Assembly (NCBI GenBank): GCA_037957365.1
Contig: JARHVA010001473.1
Span: 2,185,501-2,249,500 of the forward strand
Reading direction: 5' to 3'
Length of the DNA stretch: 64,000 bases
Source: Torreya grandis
Lineage: Eukaryota; Streptophyta; Pinopsida; Cupressales; Taxaceae
Each line of letters starts with the position of its first letter. Positions within the stretch are counted from its first letter, which is position 1. Position numbers and translations under genes: made by a program. Below are positions 10,568 through 23,760 of the stretch, one piece after another. The notes beneath the pieces are model-generated. The model made no database searches, was not told where the DNA came from, and worked only from the letters and a program-made list of their open reading frames with translations.

Positions 10568-12499
10568 AAGGGTACCATTTTTGATTTTATAGAACCAACA
10601 TTCAACCACTTACATAGATATAGCTTATGGGGCATGTGGCATCATATATACTATGTAGTTCAAATAGAGACCATATTTTACACCATTATAAATGGTTGAA
10701 TATAATATTGGGGTGGAGAATGATCCTAAAATAACCATTATGGGAAATTACTATTTTGATATTGAGTTAACCAAAAAAATTAAATCTTGTAGGAATATTA
10801 AAACATTTTCCCAAGTAACTACACAAGAATTAAGGGAGTGCATCCATCATTAGGCAAGATGCATATCAAGTTGGTTGAAGGTGATCAATCAGTGAGGAAA
10901 CTACCATATCAAATGAACCCTAATATGTCAACTAGATTTAAAGAATAAACTAATAGTCTGTTATGTGTTGGAGTTCTCACTCCGATAAATGAATATTAGA
11001 GGGTTAGTCATATGGTAATAAGAATAAATAAATATAGTTGAATTCAAATTTACCTGGACTATAGGGAAATAAATGTTGTTTGTTCCACTAACCCTTTCCC
11101 AATTCCATTCATGGAGGAAATTTTGGAAGGTGTTGTTAGATTTGAGATTTACACTTTCACTGATGGCTTTTCTAGCTATCACCAACTGCAAATTATTGAG
11201 GAAGACAAGGCAAAAACAACTTTTAAAACTAAATGGGGTTATTTTATGTCATTTGTATTAAATAATTCACTAATAATTTTCTCATATATTGTAGTGGAAT
11301 CCTTAAGGGATTTTATCTAAAATTTCCTTTAGGTATACCTTGATGACTAGATCATGTATAGATTAGTTCATGACCACTGTGATACTTTATACCTCATGTT
11401 TAATTGATACCATAAACTTTATATCTCCTTAAATCTTAAAAAAATTATCTTTTCCACACCATCTAGAATCTTTTTGGGACATCATTTATCAAGATGGATT
11501 ACTATTGGATTCGACCAAGATTATAGTCATTGTCCAACTTCTAGCTCCAACCACTCAATGTGAGGTCCACACCTTATTGGATCACAAGGAATACTATCAT
11601 AAGTTAATTAGGGGTTATGATAACATTATATTTTTTATGGAATAATTAATCAAACAAAATTCCCTATTCCTATGGACTACTATACACCAACAAGCATTTG
11701 AGGCTCTAAAGGAAAAATAGGTGATTATTCCTACTCTCTAGTTCTCATATTGGATGAAAATGTTTCATCTTCATGTTGATGATTTATGCATGGTAGAGGG
11801 ATCCATTATTACAAAACCCGGTGAATGAAACCTTGATCATCCCATTCCTTTGCTAACTAGAAGCTCACACTAGCTAAAAGAAACTACTCTACTATAGATC
11901 ATGAGGCCTTATCCATGGTTTATGTGCTCCAAAAGTTTCACCAATAATTTTTTACCATTCCATTATATTATATATAGATCATGAATTGATCAAGTATTTG
12001 GTTAATAAACTAGTGTGACAAAGACACATTTTATGATATATTGTCCTATATCAAGAGTTTCAGTTCTTCATGGTCATAAAACTAGGTAATAATATTTTTT
12101 CCCTAGATCACATCTCATGCAATCAATCTAGATAACTAGTGCATGCAATAGAAGATGATTTACCTTATGTTAAACTCTTTCAAGTTACATGCATGCCTAA
12201 ATAATTTGAATACATTTCTACTCTTCTCACAACATGCTCAGCACTAGACCACCTTATCACCTAAGAGAAGTCATTGGATATTCACACTACCCCCTTCCAA
12301 CTTATTTTAAGAGACCTAAACAAGATATGATTTGATGAGGTATTATTAAGGTGTGTAATGCAACACAAGATCCCTAAATTAATTCATGAAGTATATGAGT
12401 GTGTTTCATGAGAACATTATGCTGGTGACATAATGATAAGAAAGGTTATACCAGATAGGTTATGATGGCCTACATTATTCAAGGATGCAAAAGCCTATG
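10568..12499 (+). pseudogene. Gypsy H pol remnant, left part (RT, RNase H, integrase zinc finger)
   Basis: A plus-strand Ty3/gypsy pol with many stops. The reverse transcriptase spans about 10860-11430. The stretch FPIPFMEEILEGV, then FTDGFSSYHQLQI, is the usual gypsy RT core, and the catalytic box reads YLDD at about 11337, followed by a stop where gypsy F has Trp. RNase H covers about 11700-12100 (LDHPIPLL, DHEL-like). The integrase zinc finger starts at about 12370 (HYAGDIMIRK, WPTLFKDAKAY) and is cut at 12499 by copia C. Gag and protease are not recognisable. The pol resumes at about 54547. It is clearly the same gypsy family as F. Confidence 0.75.
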
Positions 12500-15031
12500 T
12501 GTTGGAATAAAAATCATTGAGAGAGGGGGGATGAATCATTATAACAAAAAAATTATTTCAATTATATCCAATCATTCATGAAATATGAAATCAACATTGA
12601 GATCTAACAATGTATAAAGAACATTTATATGAGCATAACACAAGAAAACATGCATATGAGTGGGAAACCCTCAAGGGGAAGAAAACCCAATTTGATATAT
12701 AAAAATATACTATAGACATATAAAATAAAATATCAAATTATATTGAGTACCAACTCAAATTTTAGAACCAACCCCAATGAAGTCAAACACCCACTTGACT
12801 AGGCTTTAACAAGCACCTACTTGCAAGGAAGCACCAACTCCCTAAGTGACTCATCACCAAATCAGCCACCTCATATAATTTGATCACAAAACCTATGATA
12901 TACTATTATTTTCTCATTTCAATACCTTATTCTGCTCTACTATAAAATATTTTATTTGCTTTTATTGCTTGCTTTTATATCAGGCCCAAACTGCCTTGAA
13001 TATATACAAGTCTTATGGTCACACACCACTTGGTCAACCACACACCTTAAAAATATTATTTAAACCATATAATAGGTATTAGAACACTTTATTAACATGA
13101 TTAAAATGAAATTTGGACCCATTTTAGTCTGTAAAAACTCAATTAGGCCTCATTTCTCTTTTAGGCCTCATGGAGACCTAATTGCATTAGGTCTATCTTC
13201 TTAGCATCAAATCTTGATTATAGTATGGGCCTAAATTTCCTTTTAAAACAACTAAAAACCATTTTATAACTTATAAAATACCTATAATAACCTCCTCTAT
13301 TCTTAATTATACTTGTGTCTTTCATTCATACCATGAAATCTCCTTTAAGACCAATTGCCCTATTAGGCCTGTGTACCTCAAAAGTCTATCTTGAAAAAAT
13401 GAAGCTCAAATACTATTAGGATAATGAAATATGAAAAATTAAATATGTATATGGTTTATCCATCACCTTATGGTCATCACTAAATTTTTGGAACACTTTC
13501 ACTTAGGAGATAAAGGCTCAAGAACATCTTTACAACTCACTCACTTAGAACTGCCAATTTACAACAAAGACCAGTCATGGTGACTTAGACATCCAACACC
13601 TGTGTAGAAACTTTTAATGAATATTGATGTATGTAAATTTCCATATGATATCTATATACCATTATTAAATGGAAAAATTCATAATTTCTAATGCCAAATA
13701 TTGGTCTTGTAGACCAATTTTTTGACCCTATATCACATAGTCTTATCTGAATCAAACATGTCATTTTGTGAGAAATTTTTTCACCATATTCACTAACCTC
13801 CAAAAATTATTAAAATAATTAACATAGCTTAAAATTCACAAATAAAATCTTCAAGAAATTTTTTTCATCAATATGACATGATTAGACCCTCAAATCCATC
13901 TTCTCATCTTTGCCTAGGTTTTTCACTATCACACCATTAGGTTTGTGTACAACTGGATAACTTGGATGACCAAATTATAAAAATTGAAGGATAAAAACTA
14001 TCCAAAAATCATCATGAAAATGACAAATTACTCTCTATATTATTCTCCCATCCATTTTATTTTCTTTACCAATGTAACTTTTGAGAGCTGTAATAATTTC
14101 TTAACAAATAAGCCTATATCTATGCATTTTCTCTCTCATATGACTAACCACCACCACCTAGAGGTACCTAGGAGAGTTTAATACATGATCCAATAAATTT
14201 TATATGCATTTTAATCCATTCTAAACTAGTTTTAATAATATATTTCACATCAAGTCCTTATTAGGGTTTTAGGGAGGTTTAACATAGGTTTTGGTGTTAA
14301 CGATTGTTCATAAAAGACTACCATTTAAATCCAAAACCAATTCCTAGAGATATTATATAGGACCCTTACCCATCTATCCTTAATATATTAGGTTCCCATG
14401 TAGAGGTTACACATGCCAACAAACATCTGAAAGTGCTTCTCAGGTCTTGAGACCTCATTCTATGAACTTGAAAAGGCCTAAAATAGTGTTTCATGAAATT
14501 TTATTCAAACCATGACCTAAAAATTTGTGAACATGCCTAAAAAATATAATTTCACCTATTTCCATTCTCACATATGCATACTTACTTTGAAATATGATCT
14601 TCATATCTCATTAGGCAAGGTAGGGTCTAAGAAAGGTCTAGGTGTAGGCTTAGTCTGAAGGTCCTACCCCTATAGCCTCACCCTAAAACTCTCATGAAAG
14701 ATTAAATGCATATAATACATTCAAATAGTTACATACAACCTTAACATGCCTATGTTAATCATTTTCATGCACACACCACTTCATGTCATGACTAATCTCA
14801 TGACTAGGCTTCCTATGTACTTTGACATCAATGAATTGTACCATATAACTATAATACATTAGTTACCTTTAAATTATCTCTCTTGCCTTCAAATTCTCTC
14901 ATAAAAACATACTTCAATTACAACACTCTCTCAATTCAACTTGTCTCATCACACACTTCCAACTAAGCTTTGTCACATTTATCATCAAGCTTCACAAGAT
15001 GCACTTTTAACATTAATGACAATACTCAACA
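12500..15031 (-). repeat. Copia C 3' LTR
   Basis: 2532 bp, beginning TGTTGGAATAAAAATC and ending AATACTCAACA on the plus strand. It matches 49564-54536 once insertion D is removed. It contains the CTCAAGGGG, AGGTCTTGAGACCTC and CATTAGGTCTATCTTC landmarks shared with the other C-family LTRs. Confidence 0.8.
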
Positions 15032-15033
15032 AT

Positions 15034-15047
15034 CTCCCCCTTTGTCA
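15034..15047 (-). other. Polypurine tract of copia C
   Basis: On the minus strand GACAAAGGGGGAGA lies two to three bases before the 3' LTR. A similar AAAGGGGGATAAAT tract lies further upstream at about 15107-15119. Confidence 0.75.
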
Positions 15048-15196
15048 TTGATGGAAACCACCTTCAAAAACTTATCTTAATAGGAAACTTATCCATTATT
15101 ATAAAATTTATCCCCCTTTGACATAAATGAAAAAGAGATGTTTGCAACTTCTTGGATCACACCTCTTACAACCAAACCACTCAACACATAGGATTA

Positions 15197-15201
15197 TGAG
15201 T
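15197..15201. repeat. Target-site duplication of gypsy F (TGAGT)
   Basis: TGAGT lies immediately before the F left LTR and again at 29382-29386 after the right LTR, a perfect 5-bp match. Copia A shows the uninterrupted equivalent of this site near 5493 (CTTCATAACC). Confidence 0.85.
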
Positions 15202-16349
15202 TGTAGAAAAAGATATCAAAGTTATCTTATTCAGTTCTTGGTTTACTTTGACTAGGTGTAGTCATGGAATATTCCCTTTTACACTCAATATTTTAACACT
15301 CGGCTGCACTAGTATCAATCCACATAAGGCATAGGCCTTATGCTCTCACCCAAATCATAACTAAGAAATAATCAGGGCCCACATTGGGTTAGTTGTGCCA
15401 TGGTGCAAGACTTTAATTAAGGGGTCTTATGCAATTAGACAAAAGATTTAAGTATATTCAAAGACACAAGCCTTTTATGGACCAACTCTGGTGTCATCTT
15501 AGGTGCTTAAGAGGTCACAAGGCTAATTCCACTCAAACTACTCATGCTAGACATGTGAACCTAACAAGGATATGAATACTTGGCATATAACCTATACTCA
15601 TTCTCTATATAGAGTTATGATGATGCTATGAAATTTTATAGGGACTCCATTAATGAAATGTGAACTAGTAAAATGCATGAACATTTCTTAACATAATTGA
15701 AAGATGACATTAAAACCATTACTGATTCCACTAGCAATACCAAAGATGCTAAAATCAAACACATTATGTGTTAATGCAATAACCTTTATCATTAATTATA
15801 ATTCAAAACAAAGCATAGATTTCATAACATTCATAACAGAGTATATGCTTAGATTTTACTACTTAACAACTTAGAGGCTCACAGATGAGCTTGGGTGCTT
15901 AAAATGGATCCTTTATGGCCTCCATACTATTCCTAAGCCTAATGTCTATTAAAGCACTATCTATTGAGGATTCATTTTTCCAAAGCTCCACTATAATTAT
16001 CAAACTATTTACTTCATCTAGATCAAGATCCTTTAATAGATTTTAGGAATATCTTCACTAGGGTAGAAGGTGCATGTTGAGTTCTAAGATGGATCTTGGT
16101 CATCATAACCATTGTACCCATGACTCTATGAGGTCTATGCTATAGTCACCACATCTTGTCAATCCTAAAAGATGCCCTAAAAATCTAGGAGATAGTTAGG
16201 CACTTGATATATGGCACAAGATATGCACTGCACCCTCTAGTTGATGCCAAAATACTAAAGGGATAACCATTACAAAAAATGATTCCTTCATTCCCATGTG
16301 GATGTCATGTTGGCATGAATCCTTTACTTAACGAGATAGGGTCCCAACA
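15202..16349 (-). repeat. Gypsy F 3' LTR
   Basis: 1148 bp, TGTAGAAAAAGATATC to GTCCCAACA on the plus strand. It is a direct repeat of 28235-29381. Shared landmarks include ATCAATCCACATAAGGCA and CATTCTCTATATAGAGTTAT. Confidence 0.85.
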
Positions 16350-16419
16350 TTACCTCAAACAAAAACTTTAGTCCATCCTTAGAATAGGCTGTCAAGCTAT
16401 TGGGAGTGTAGAAATCAGA

Positions 16420-19400
16420 CTCATTATCCTTAAGTTTAGGTATGAGGTCTTCAAAGCCCTTAATAGAGAGCTTGATTTCTTTAAAAATTCTATCTATTTC
16501 AATGGATGTAGTAGTGTGCACAAGTACATCTATTTTCTCTATTTCCTTTCAGAAGGCCTCAATATTAGCCTTTTCCTTTTCCACACTCCTGTATAGGATC
16601 AATCCTTACTCATAGGCCTTAGTTTGTAGAGTGAAAGAGAGTGCTTCTAAGTTATAATCTTGATCCTTAATTTTGTTGTTGAACACATTCATGCTACCCA
16701 TGATCTGTACCCATTCAACCTGCTTACTGAGTATGCCTGTGCCATCAGCTTCTCCTTCTCTTCCTTTACTTACTTTAAGCATGAATATATAACTAAGGCT
16801 TGGTTGGAGAAGCTTAAAAAAATGGTGTCTTCTACATCTATGCCCTCATATAACTTATCAAAGAGGTCTTATACCTCTTAGAACTTATCAACAAGCTCTT
16901 TTTATAATACGATGCTTGGATCTTCTCCTTCTTGTGCTATCTCAAGTTTTAACCTTAGGAGCATCTACAACAATACATAATTTTTTTCTACCTCTAAAAG
17001 TTCTAAAGTATTGACACTAACCAGAAGAGATGGTTCAATTGCCTCCATGTGCTCACAGATTTATTGTAACTAGAATTTGTTGGCCTATACCTCATCCTTG
17101 GCCTTTTTTAGGAGTTTTTTCCATTTCCTCACCTTGACATCATTGATGATGTTTTGATGTGAAATTTATATGGCCATTATGATCAATGCATTCCCAAATT
17201 AGACTTGGTTCATAATACAAGTATTAATAAGGATGGAGTCCTACCCCTTACCAGGCTCTTCTAGACTTGAAGTAGCTAATCTAGGTACCTCAGAATAGGG
17301 CTCATCTATGTAGTGGTCTAGTTAAAATGATATTTGTTTATGCACTTTGGTCATGGTGGCTTAGGGTACATAGTGTCATACATATATATTTATTCATCCA
17401 TCCATATTTTTTATACCTTTTATCTTATATTCAACTCCTTGTTTTCCTTTTTGATGATGAATTTTTCCATTTGTACTTCCTCCTCTTCACTAAAACCACC
17501 ACTCTCTTTATCACTCTCCTCATAGGACTCACTTGTTTTATCCTTGGGGTTTTTTTCCTTAGACTTATCCCCCTCATCCATTTCTTCATCTTGAACTTTC
17601 TCAATACTCACCTCTAGGGAAATTCCTTCTGTGCCAACATTTCTTTATTATTATTGCAATTCCCCCATTGTCTCTATTTATTTTTCTAAAGTGCTAGCAT
17701 CACCTTATTTTTATTTAATCACCCCTTTAATACTCAAGAATTCCTCTTGTGCATCTTATTCTACCTTCTTGATGGGGTCACTTGGTGTTTTATTGACTAT
17801 TTAAACTATTGGTCTTGCACTTGCAGGAACCTTTAGGGCCCTTTTATCTAACTCGGACAATTCATTTTCCTTGATAAGTCTCCACTTATCTTTAAGAACC
17901 AATGCATTATTGATTTCCTCATTTCTCAATCCCATCTTCTTCCAAACCTTTCTTTTTTCCTCTTTTATTTTTAGACGTAGTGTGAAGGCTTCTTCATTAG
18001 ATGAGATGATTTCTATCTCCTCTATTTCCTTAAGCATGGTTGTCATGCCACTTTGTAGGGATTCCTATACATCATTGGCACTTGGATTATCTTATCCTTC
18101 TTCTATTTGTAGGATATAGGTCCCTTCTTGATCTTCTTTAGTTTCCTCCTCTATTATGGGCATGAGGGTCAAATCTTTATTCATGTCTAAAAGAGTTATA
18201 GTTGAGAACATAATAATTCCATTGGTATTTTTATTATGCTTCTTGCTAGAATAATCACACTCTTGCACGAAGGTCATGTGATTCTTTGGATCAGGGGGAA
18301 CAATTATCTCTTTGGAGGTAATTTTAAACTAGATGTGCTCCATGATTTCTTCAAGCTTATTTCCATGGTTTTTATGGAGAGTCTTATCCTATGGATTCAG
18401 TTTAACCTTCTCTTCATCACCAACTAGGAGGGGGTGATCGTCATCCTTTCTAGGATTGATGTCCTTCTTTTGTGACTTCATTTTATAATATAGGTTGAAA
18501 ATCTTGCCATTTATTATCACTCTTTAGGGGGGTGGATGGATGTTCATCTTGTCTATGTCATATTCTTCATCTTTGGTGGCCTTGACTCTAGGGTGCACAA
18601 ACTAGAACCTCATCCTACTTCTATCTTGATCCATGGTCTTGACTAGGATCTCAAGATTTTTGCATGTTGGGGATTATCCTTAGTACCACCATGAAATACT
18701 TGCTTGAGAATGCATAAGGAAACTAGAGCCACCCTAATAGGTTCCCATCTATGAGTGCTAGGCACACAACATAGAAGTGATGAATTATGACAAAGAATGT
18801 CATTCCTATCAATTATTAAGGAAGTTCTTTATGGATATGTCGTTCCTTCCCAAAGGCTTCTATGTACCTATCACACCACCCTTGCACCCTATTCTTGTAT
18901 TTTTGTGAGAAGTTGGGTGGTAAAATGAAGTCTTGGTACTTCATTAAATGGGACTCATGGTTAGGTTGGAACACCCATAGGTGTTCATAATTTACATATA
19001 GCACACCTATTTACTCCATCACTACCAAAATCAACATATACCCCCATTGGAAGGTTTTGTATGTTTGATAGGCACTTTTACATGTTTTTGATAATCTTAT
19101 CAATAGTAAAATTTGAGATGTTTAATTTTACCCCTTGTATCATGTGGTGGGAAATACACAAGAAAGTCTTGCTAATGTGAGACCATCATCTTCTAGGGCA
19201 TAGTTTAGAGCTAACTAGGTGTGCTACTACCCTTATGCTAGGGTCTTGGATGTCCTTAATGGGGAATGTAAACCCTAAATTATATAAGCCAAGAAACTAT
19301 GTGACCCTTTCAACCTCCACTTCATCCTACATAATTTCATGGATGTCTTCCCTATACCAAATAATCTCATGATTATACTAATTTGGCTCATTAAGATCCT

Positions 19401-20080
19401 CATGTGCCATCCTATGAAGTAAAAATAGTTACCATGCACATGTGAGAGGAGTAATTACACCAACTCTTTTGTCTTGCCAAAACTTGGAAACTCAAATAAT
19501 TATGTGGTGCATGTGGTTGCTAATTTGTCTTTGATGGAGACATTAAAGAATTCTTCACTTGCCTTTATCTTCTTCCTTGTGTCTACCATCTAGTCTTAGT
19601 TTAACTCTTGCACATTGTTCCCTATCTGGTGGTTGTAATCCTTGAGATTTCACATATGTAAAAATAACACCCACTTATTCCCCATCATAACCTATGAGGG
19701 TAATTGAATTTCTCTATAGGCAAGCTTTATGCTCACTTCTAGATTTACTTCCTATGATGTTTATGCCTTCCACCATCTGTTCCTCTTATTTCATAGTAGC
19801 TGCTTCTTTCACCAGCCACAATTTCTTCATATCCTTATACACCTATGATGGACCTATGCTGAGCCTTTTTTCCCATTATAAACTTGTTATTATTGAATCA
19901 CTACTCATTAATCTTATCGAAGATTGAAATTGTTCTTGGAAATTCTTCATAGTCATGGGAATTATGATTGTATATTAGATCTCAAGTTTCCTATGCCGTT
20001 AATGGTGGCCTAGTTGTTTTGTAATACTTCTGCTACCTTGTTTCTCTCTACTTACCTGCTTTTCAACTCAAATTAGTATG
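16420..20080 (-). pseudogene. Gypsy F extra coding region of unknown function (after integrase)
   Basis: A long, stop-ridden minus-strand coding region lies between integrase and the 3' LTR. Surviving open parts are 18816-19004 (YVNYEHLWVFQPNHES, then QGWCDRYIEAFGKE), 18092-18277 (EEETKEDQEG), 17801-18046 (Lys/Glu-rich, likely helical) and 17420-17611 (very acidic, EEEEVQMEK). The predicted protein would exceed 1000 residues, folded-looking at its N-terminal half and highly charged toward its C-terminus. A segment reading GYMLILVVME, then IGVLYVNYE, aligns with gypsy H at about 57220-57300 (GTILILLVFDEIGVLEY). I recognise no known domain. An env-like gene as in Athila elements is possible by position, but I see no clear signal peptide or membrane segment. 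Confidence 0.5.
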
Positions 20081-21050
20081 AAATATTATTTGTGGTATTT
20101 CATTCTCACTTTGGGGGTTTGGGGATGAATATTTATCTTTGGTAGTATTCTCTAGTTTTAATGGCTTTAGCTCTCTGTTCTATTTTGAATTTTTACAAAG
20201 GTCAGTAAGCTATTGAAGTTTTCCCTTCACCCCTTTATACTAAGTTTTTAGCTACCTCATTAATGGATAGTGATGTGGATTTTTTAAAATCTAATATCCC
20301 ATGAAATATTCTAAAATCTACCACTAACTTCTCATTTATTATAGATATTTATTCTTTTACCACCATAGCATTAACTTCACTTAATAGTTAATTCAACATA
20401 GTAACTAGTGATTCAAATGGTCACTTCCTACTGACTATTAGGTGGGTACAAGCTATCTATATGGTCATTATCTTTCACTTTGTTCAACTTGGTGTGACCT
20501 TAACCATTATTATGGTAACCTAGGTGCAATGTTTCATATGCATGTAATTCATCCTCCTTAGTTCTATCTCTTCTTAGTGTTGTGATTCCTTACAATCACG
20601 CCTCTATTTCTTGGTTGATTTCTCTATGCATTCATCTCTCTTTATTTGGCCTTACCTACCCTATAAAAATCATTACGCTAGTCTTCCAGTGCCTCATTAT
20701 CTCCTCTTGATTTCTTGTGCATGAACATCTTGTGAACCTTCCTTCATCAACTTGTACTTATAGATTTCTAAATCTAAAAAATTTCATGTGCCTAAAAACT
20801 TAGGTGTTTGGCCTTAGGAACTTATCAAGTGACTATGATAGACTCATCCAATTAGATTTATATGTGTAATCACTAGAAGAGATCTCCTATAGGCCTAAAA
20901 GAATCATACTTATTCATTCAACATAAAATAAACAACATAAAGAAAGATTTAGTTTGTGCTAAATCTTAATATGGTCAAAACCAATCAACTAATTTGTGAC
21001 CATAAAGTCAGTATGTGATGGTGAAAAAACCATTCTAAAGATAATAGAGC
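20081..21050. other. Gypsy F spacer between integrase and the extra coding region
   Basis: About 1 kb of AT-rich DNA without a frame I can support on either strand. Gypsy H has a spacer of similar length (55331-56480) at the same place. Confidence 0.4.
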
Positions 21051-22150
21051 TTCATTATAGTGCAATTAAAATACCTAATGAGTATTTCACCCATTAATAT
21101 GTGCATCTTACATGGACCAATTTCTAATATAATGTGGATGTCATAAGGTCCCATCCACATGATTCATAGCTTGCATGGGTGCTTGAGGTACTTAGAACCA
21201 TATAGCAAGACTGGTGCACCTTCTATAAATACCTTATGCCTGATGTGCTTATCATGTCATATCTTTTGGCATGCCATTTCTACCCTGTTGGCTCCATCAT
21301 GCTTGGGCACATGTCTTGTCTAGGTACTCTAAGTATTATAGGTGTGTACTTAAATATGTATGGTTATCCAATTGACTAATACACATGATGCACAATGAGG
21401 GAACTAGGAATTATATATGTAAAATGTCCTCTTTGCCAAACACCAATTGAAATGGTGTATCCTTGTTTAGGCACTTTTACATAGTGTAATAGGCCCATAA
21501 TAATGTTGACACACAGTCATCCCAATATTTAAGACCAACATTGCATATTTTTGTGAGGTACATCTCTAATATTTTATTGAATGCCTCTATGGTGCCATTT
21601 GGTTGGGGATGGTAAGGTGCCATTTTATGGTGCACCACCATATATTTAGTTAGTAGGATCAAAATAGTTTCATTGATGAAGTACATGACATGATATCTAG
21701 TCCAGCTAAGTGGGCATCCATAATGATTGATGATATTCTCTTAGATAAATATTACTATGGTGACCACTATATAATCTTTGGTTGGTGTTACTTTGGCCCA
21801 TTTGGTGAAGTAATCTATGGCATCCAAAATGTATCATGCACTTGTACACCTCATAATGGGAGTAATAGGCCCAATAAATTCAATGTATTATTTCTCAAAT
21901 GGTTCGTAGGTAAGGATGGGTATGAGAGGCATATCATCCTAGTGGTTTGGTTTTCCCATGCATTGGTAGACATCACAAGATCTAGTGCATTCTTTTGCAT
22001 CATAAAATAGATTTGGCCACCAAAATATTGATTATAGTACTTTGCATGCTGTCGTATCTCTAGTACAATGGCCTCTAGTAATCCCCTTATGCACCTCTTG
22101 AAATATTGAGTCCCATTTATGTTATAAGACACATCAATGCATGACCTCAT
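21050..22150 (-). pseudogene. Gypsy F integrase remnant
   Basis: The minus-strand integrase runs from the zinc finger (about 22120-21990, HKGITRGH, then CDVYQC) through the catalytic core to a C-terminal domain (about 21250-21050, KHIRHKVFIEGAPVLL, then KYLKHPCKL, WMGPYDI). The best open part is 21477-21686, with HHKMAPYHPQPNG and the catalytic Glu in GTIEAFNK. The first catalytic Asp is not clear (EFIGPITP). The second is replaced in a disrupted stretch just upstream of YFINE. There is no chromodomain. Premature stops are mostly TAG/TAA at former Gln or Trp codons. It is inactive. Confidence 0.8.
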
Positions 22151-22279
22151 CATGGCTTAACTTGTACAGTTCCATGCCAATGATTTGAAAAGGGGTGGCA
22201 TAAACTACAAGCTGCTTCTTCTCCTTAGTCATCATGGTCTAGGGTGTAGATATGAAGGTTAAAAATGTAGCAATCTCTA

Positions 22280-23760
22280 CCAAGTCATCGGGGATGTGTT
22301 ATACCCTATAAAGTTACACATTGGTAATATAATATTTAATAGGTGTTATTGCATCACTAGAGTTGTTGTAGGATAGATGGTCTAGGCTTGAGTTTTGTTT
22401 TCTAGGCTTTACCACAATAGATAAATAGAATTATTGAAACAAAATAATCCATCAAAAATTGCACCCATATAAAATGGGCTTGTTCACCAAGTACTTAAGC
22501 ATCTCATGATCAGTGAATAATATGAAGGGGGTCACTAGTAAATATTGTTATAACTTTTTTAGGGCATAGGCCATGGGAAGTGCCTCGTGCTCAGTTGTGA
22601 TGTAGTTTTGTTCTACCTTAGATTATTTTTTGCTTGCAAAAGAAATATGATGATTGATTTTGCCTTTGGCTAGTTGTGTCAAAATAGTGTTGATCACAAA
22701 ATCAGATGCATTGATGTGGATGTGGAAGGGAGTTTCCCAGTCAATAAATTGTAATATTGACATGCCTGCTAGTTTTAGATTTAGGATCTCAAAAGCATCT
22801 TCCTACATTGTACCCTAATAGAATGGGCCATCCTTTTGTAAGAGATCTTCTAGAAGCACCACAATCTTGGCATAATTTATAATGAACTTCTTATAGTCCC
22901 CACAATGTCCAAGAAAGGCATGAACATTTTTCTATGCCTTTGGGGTCTAGATCTAAAGGATGATTTCAATATTTTCTAGATTTATGAGCATACCATCCTT
23001 ACAGATGATGTGCCTAAGAAAATTGCCAAATAGTGTTGTAAAAACACACTTCTTGAGGTTTAATGAAATTTACAACTGCCTACACCTTTTAAACATAAGG
23101 TGCAAGTTACCATAGTGATCCTTCACTAATACATACACTATCCAATCATCTAAGTATACTTAGAGGAACTTGTGAATGAAGTTTTTGAAAGTGCAAGTTA
23201 TCATAGTGATTCTTCAACCCAAAGGGAATCAAGTTGTAATCAATATAATCCCATTCAGTTGCAAAGGTGGTTTTGGGCTTATCTCCCTCCTTGATCTTGA
23301 CTTGATGATATCCTAAGAATCCATTAGTAAAGGTTTATATATCACAACTTGCAATGCCATCTAATACTTTTTTAGTGAATGGAGTTGGAAAGGGGTCAGT
23401 TATATAGGTAGCATTTAATAGTCTATAGTCAACACAAATCTAGATGCACCCATCTTTTTTGATATTGATGACCATGGGACTAACCCATTTAGATTCCTAT
23501 AGGGGTAGATGATACCTATGGTTAGCATGCTTTCGATCTTCATCTTGACTTTGGCACAAATATTTGGGTTCATATTGTAAGGATGCTTCTTTATGGGTCT
23601 TGTATTATTGAGTAGCTTGATGCTCATCTTCTTGAGGGATGGGTGTGTGCCTTTCATATCTCTATATTTCTAAGGAAACAAGTCTTGGAATTATTTCAAG
23701 CGATCCATGATATGTGCTAGTTCTGTGTCAAACCAACAAGTGCCGAGATTGGAAATTTTT
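22280..23760 (-). pseudogene. Gypsy F reverse transcriptase and RNase H remnant
   Basis: The RT begins near 23657 (MKGTHPS), and the N-terminal fingers read KHPYNMNPN and GIIYPYRNLNGLVPW. The catalytic box is YLDDWIVY at about 23150, where most relatives have YVDD. The connection region has NLKKCVFTT and GHCGDYKKFI. RNase H follows at about 22750-22400 with INASDFVINTILTQ, HHISFASKK, TTEHEALPMAYAL and FTDHEMLKYLVNKP. Only one RNase H is present before integrase, unlike gypsy G. At least ten stops and shifts break it. Confidence 0.8.

Noticed and set aside
17327..17617. Hydrophobic 96-codon plus-strand frame resembling a membrane protein
   Set aside because: It is the complement of an acidic, Glu-rich minus-strand segment of the gypsy F extra region. 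GAA/GAG read backward gives Phe/Leu/Ser.
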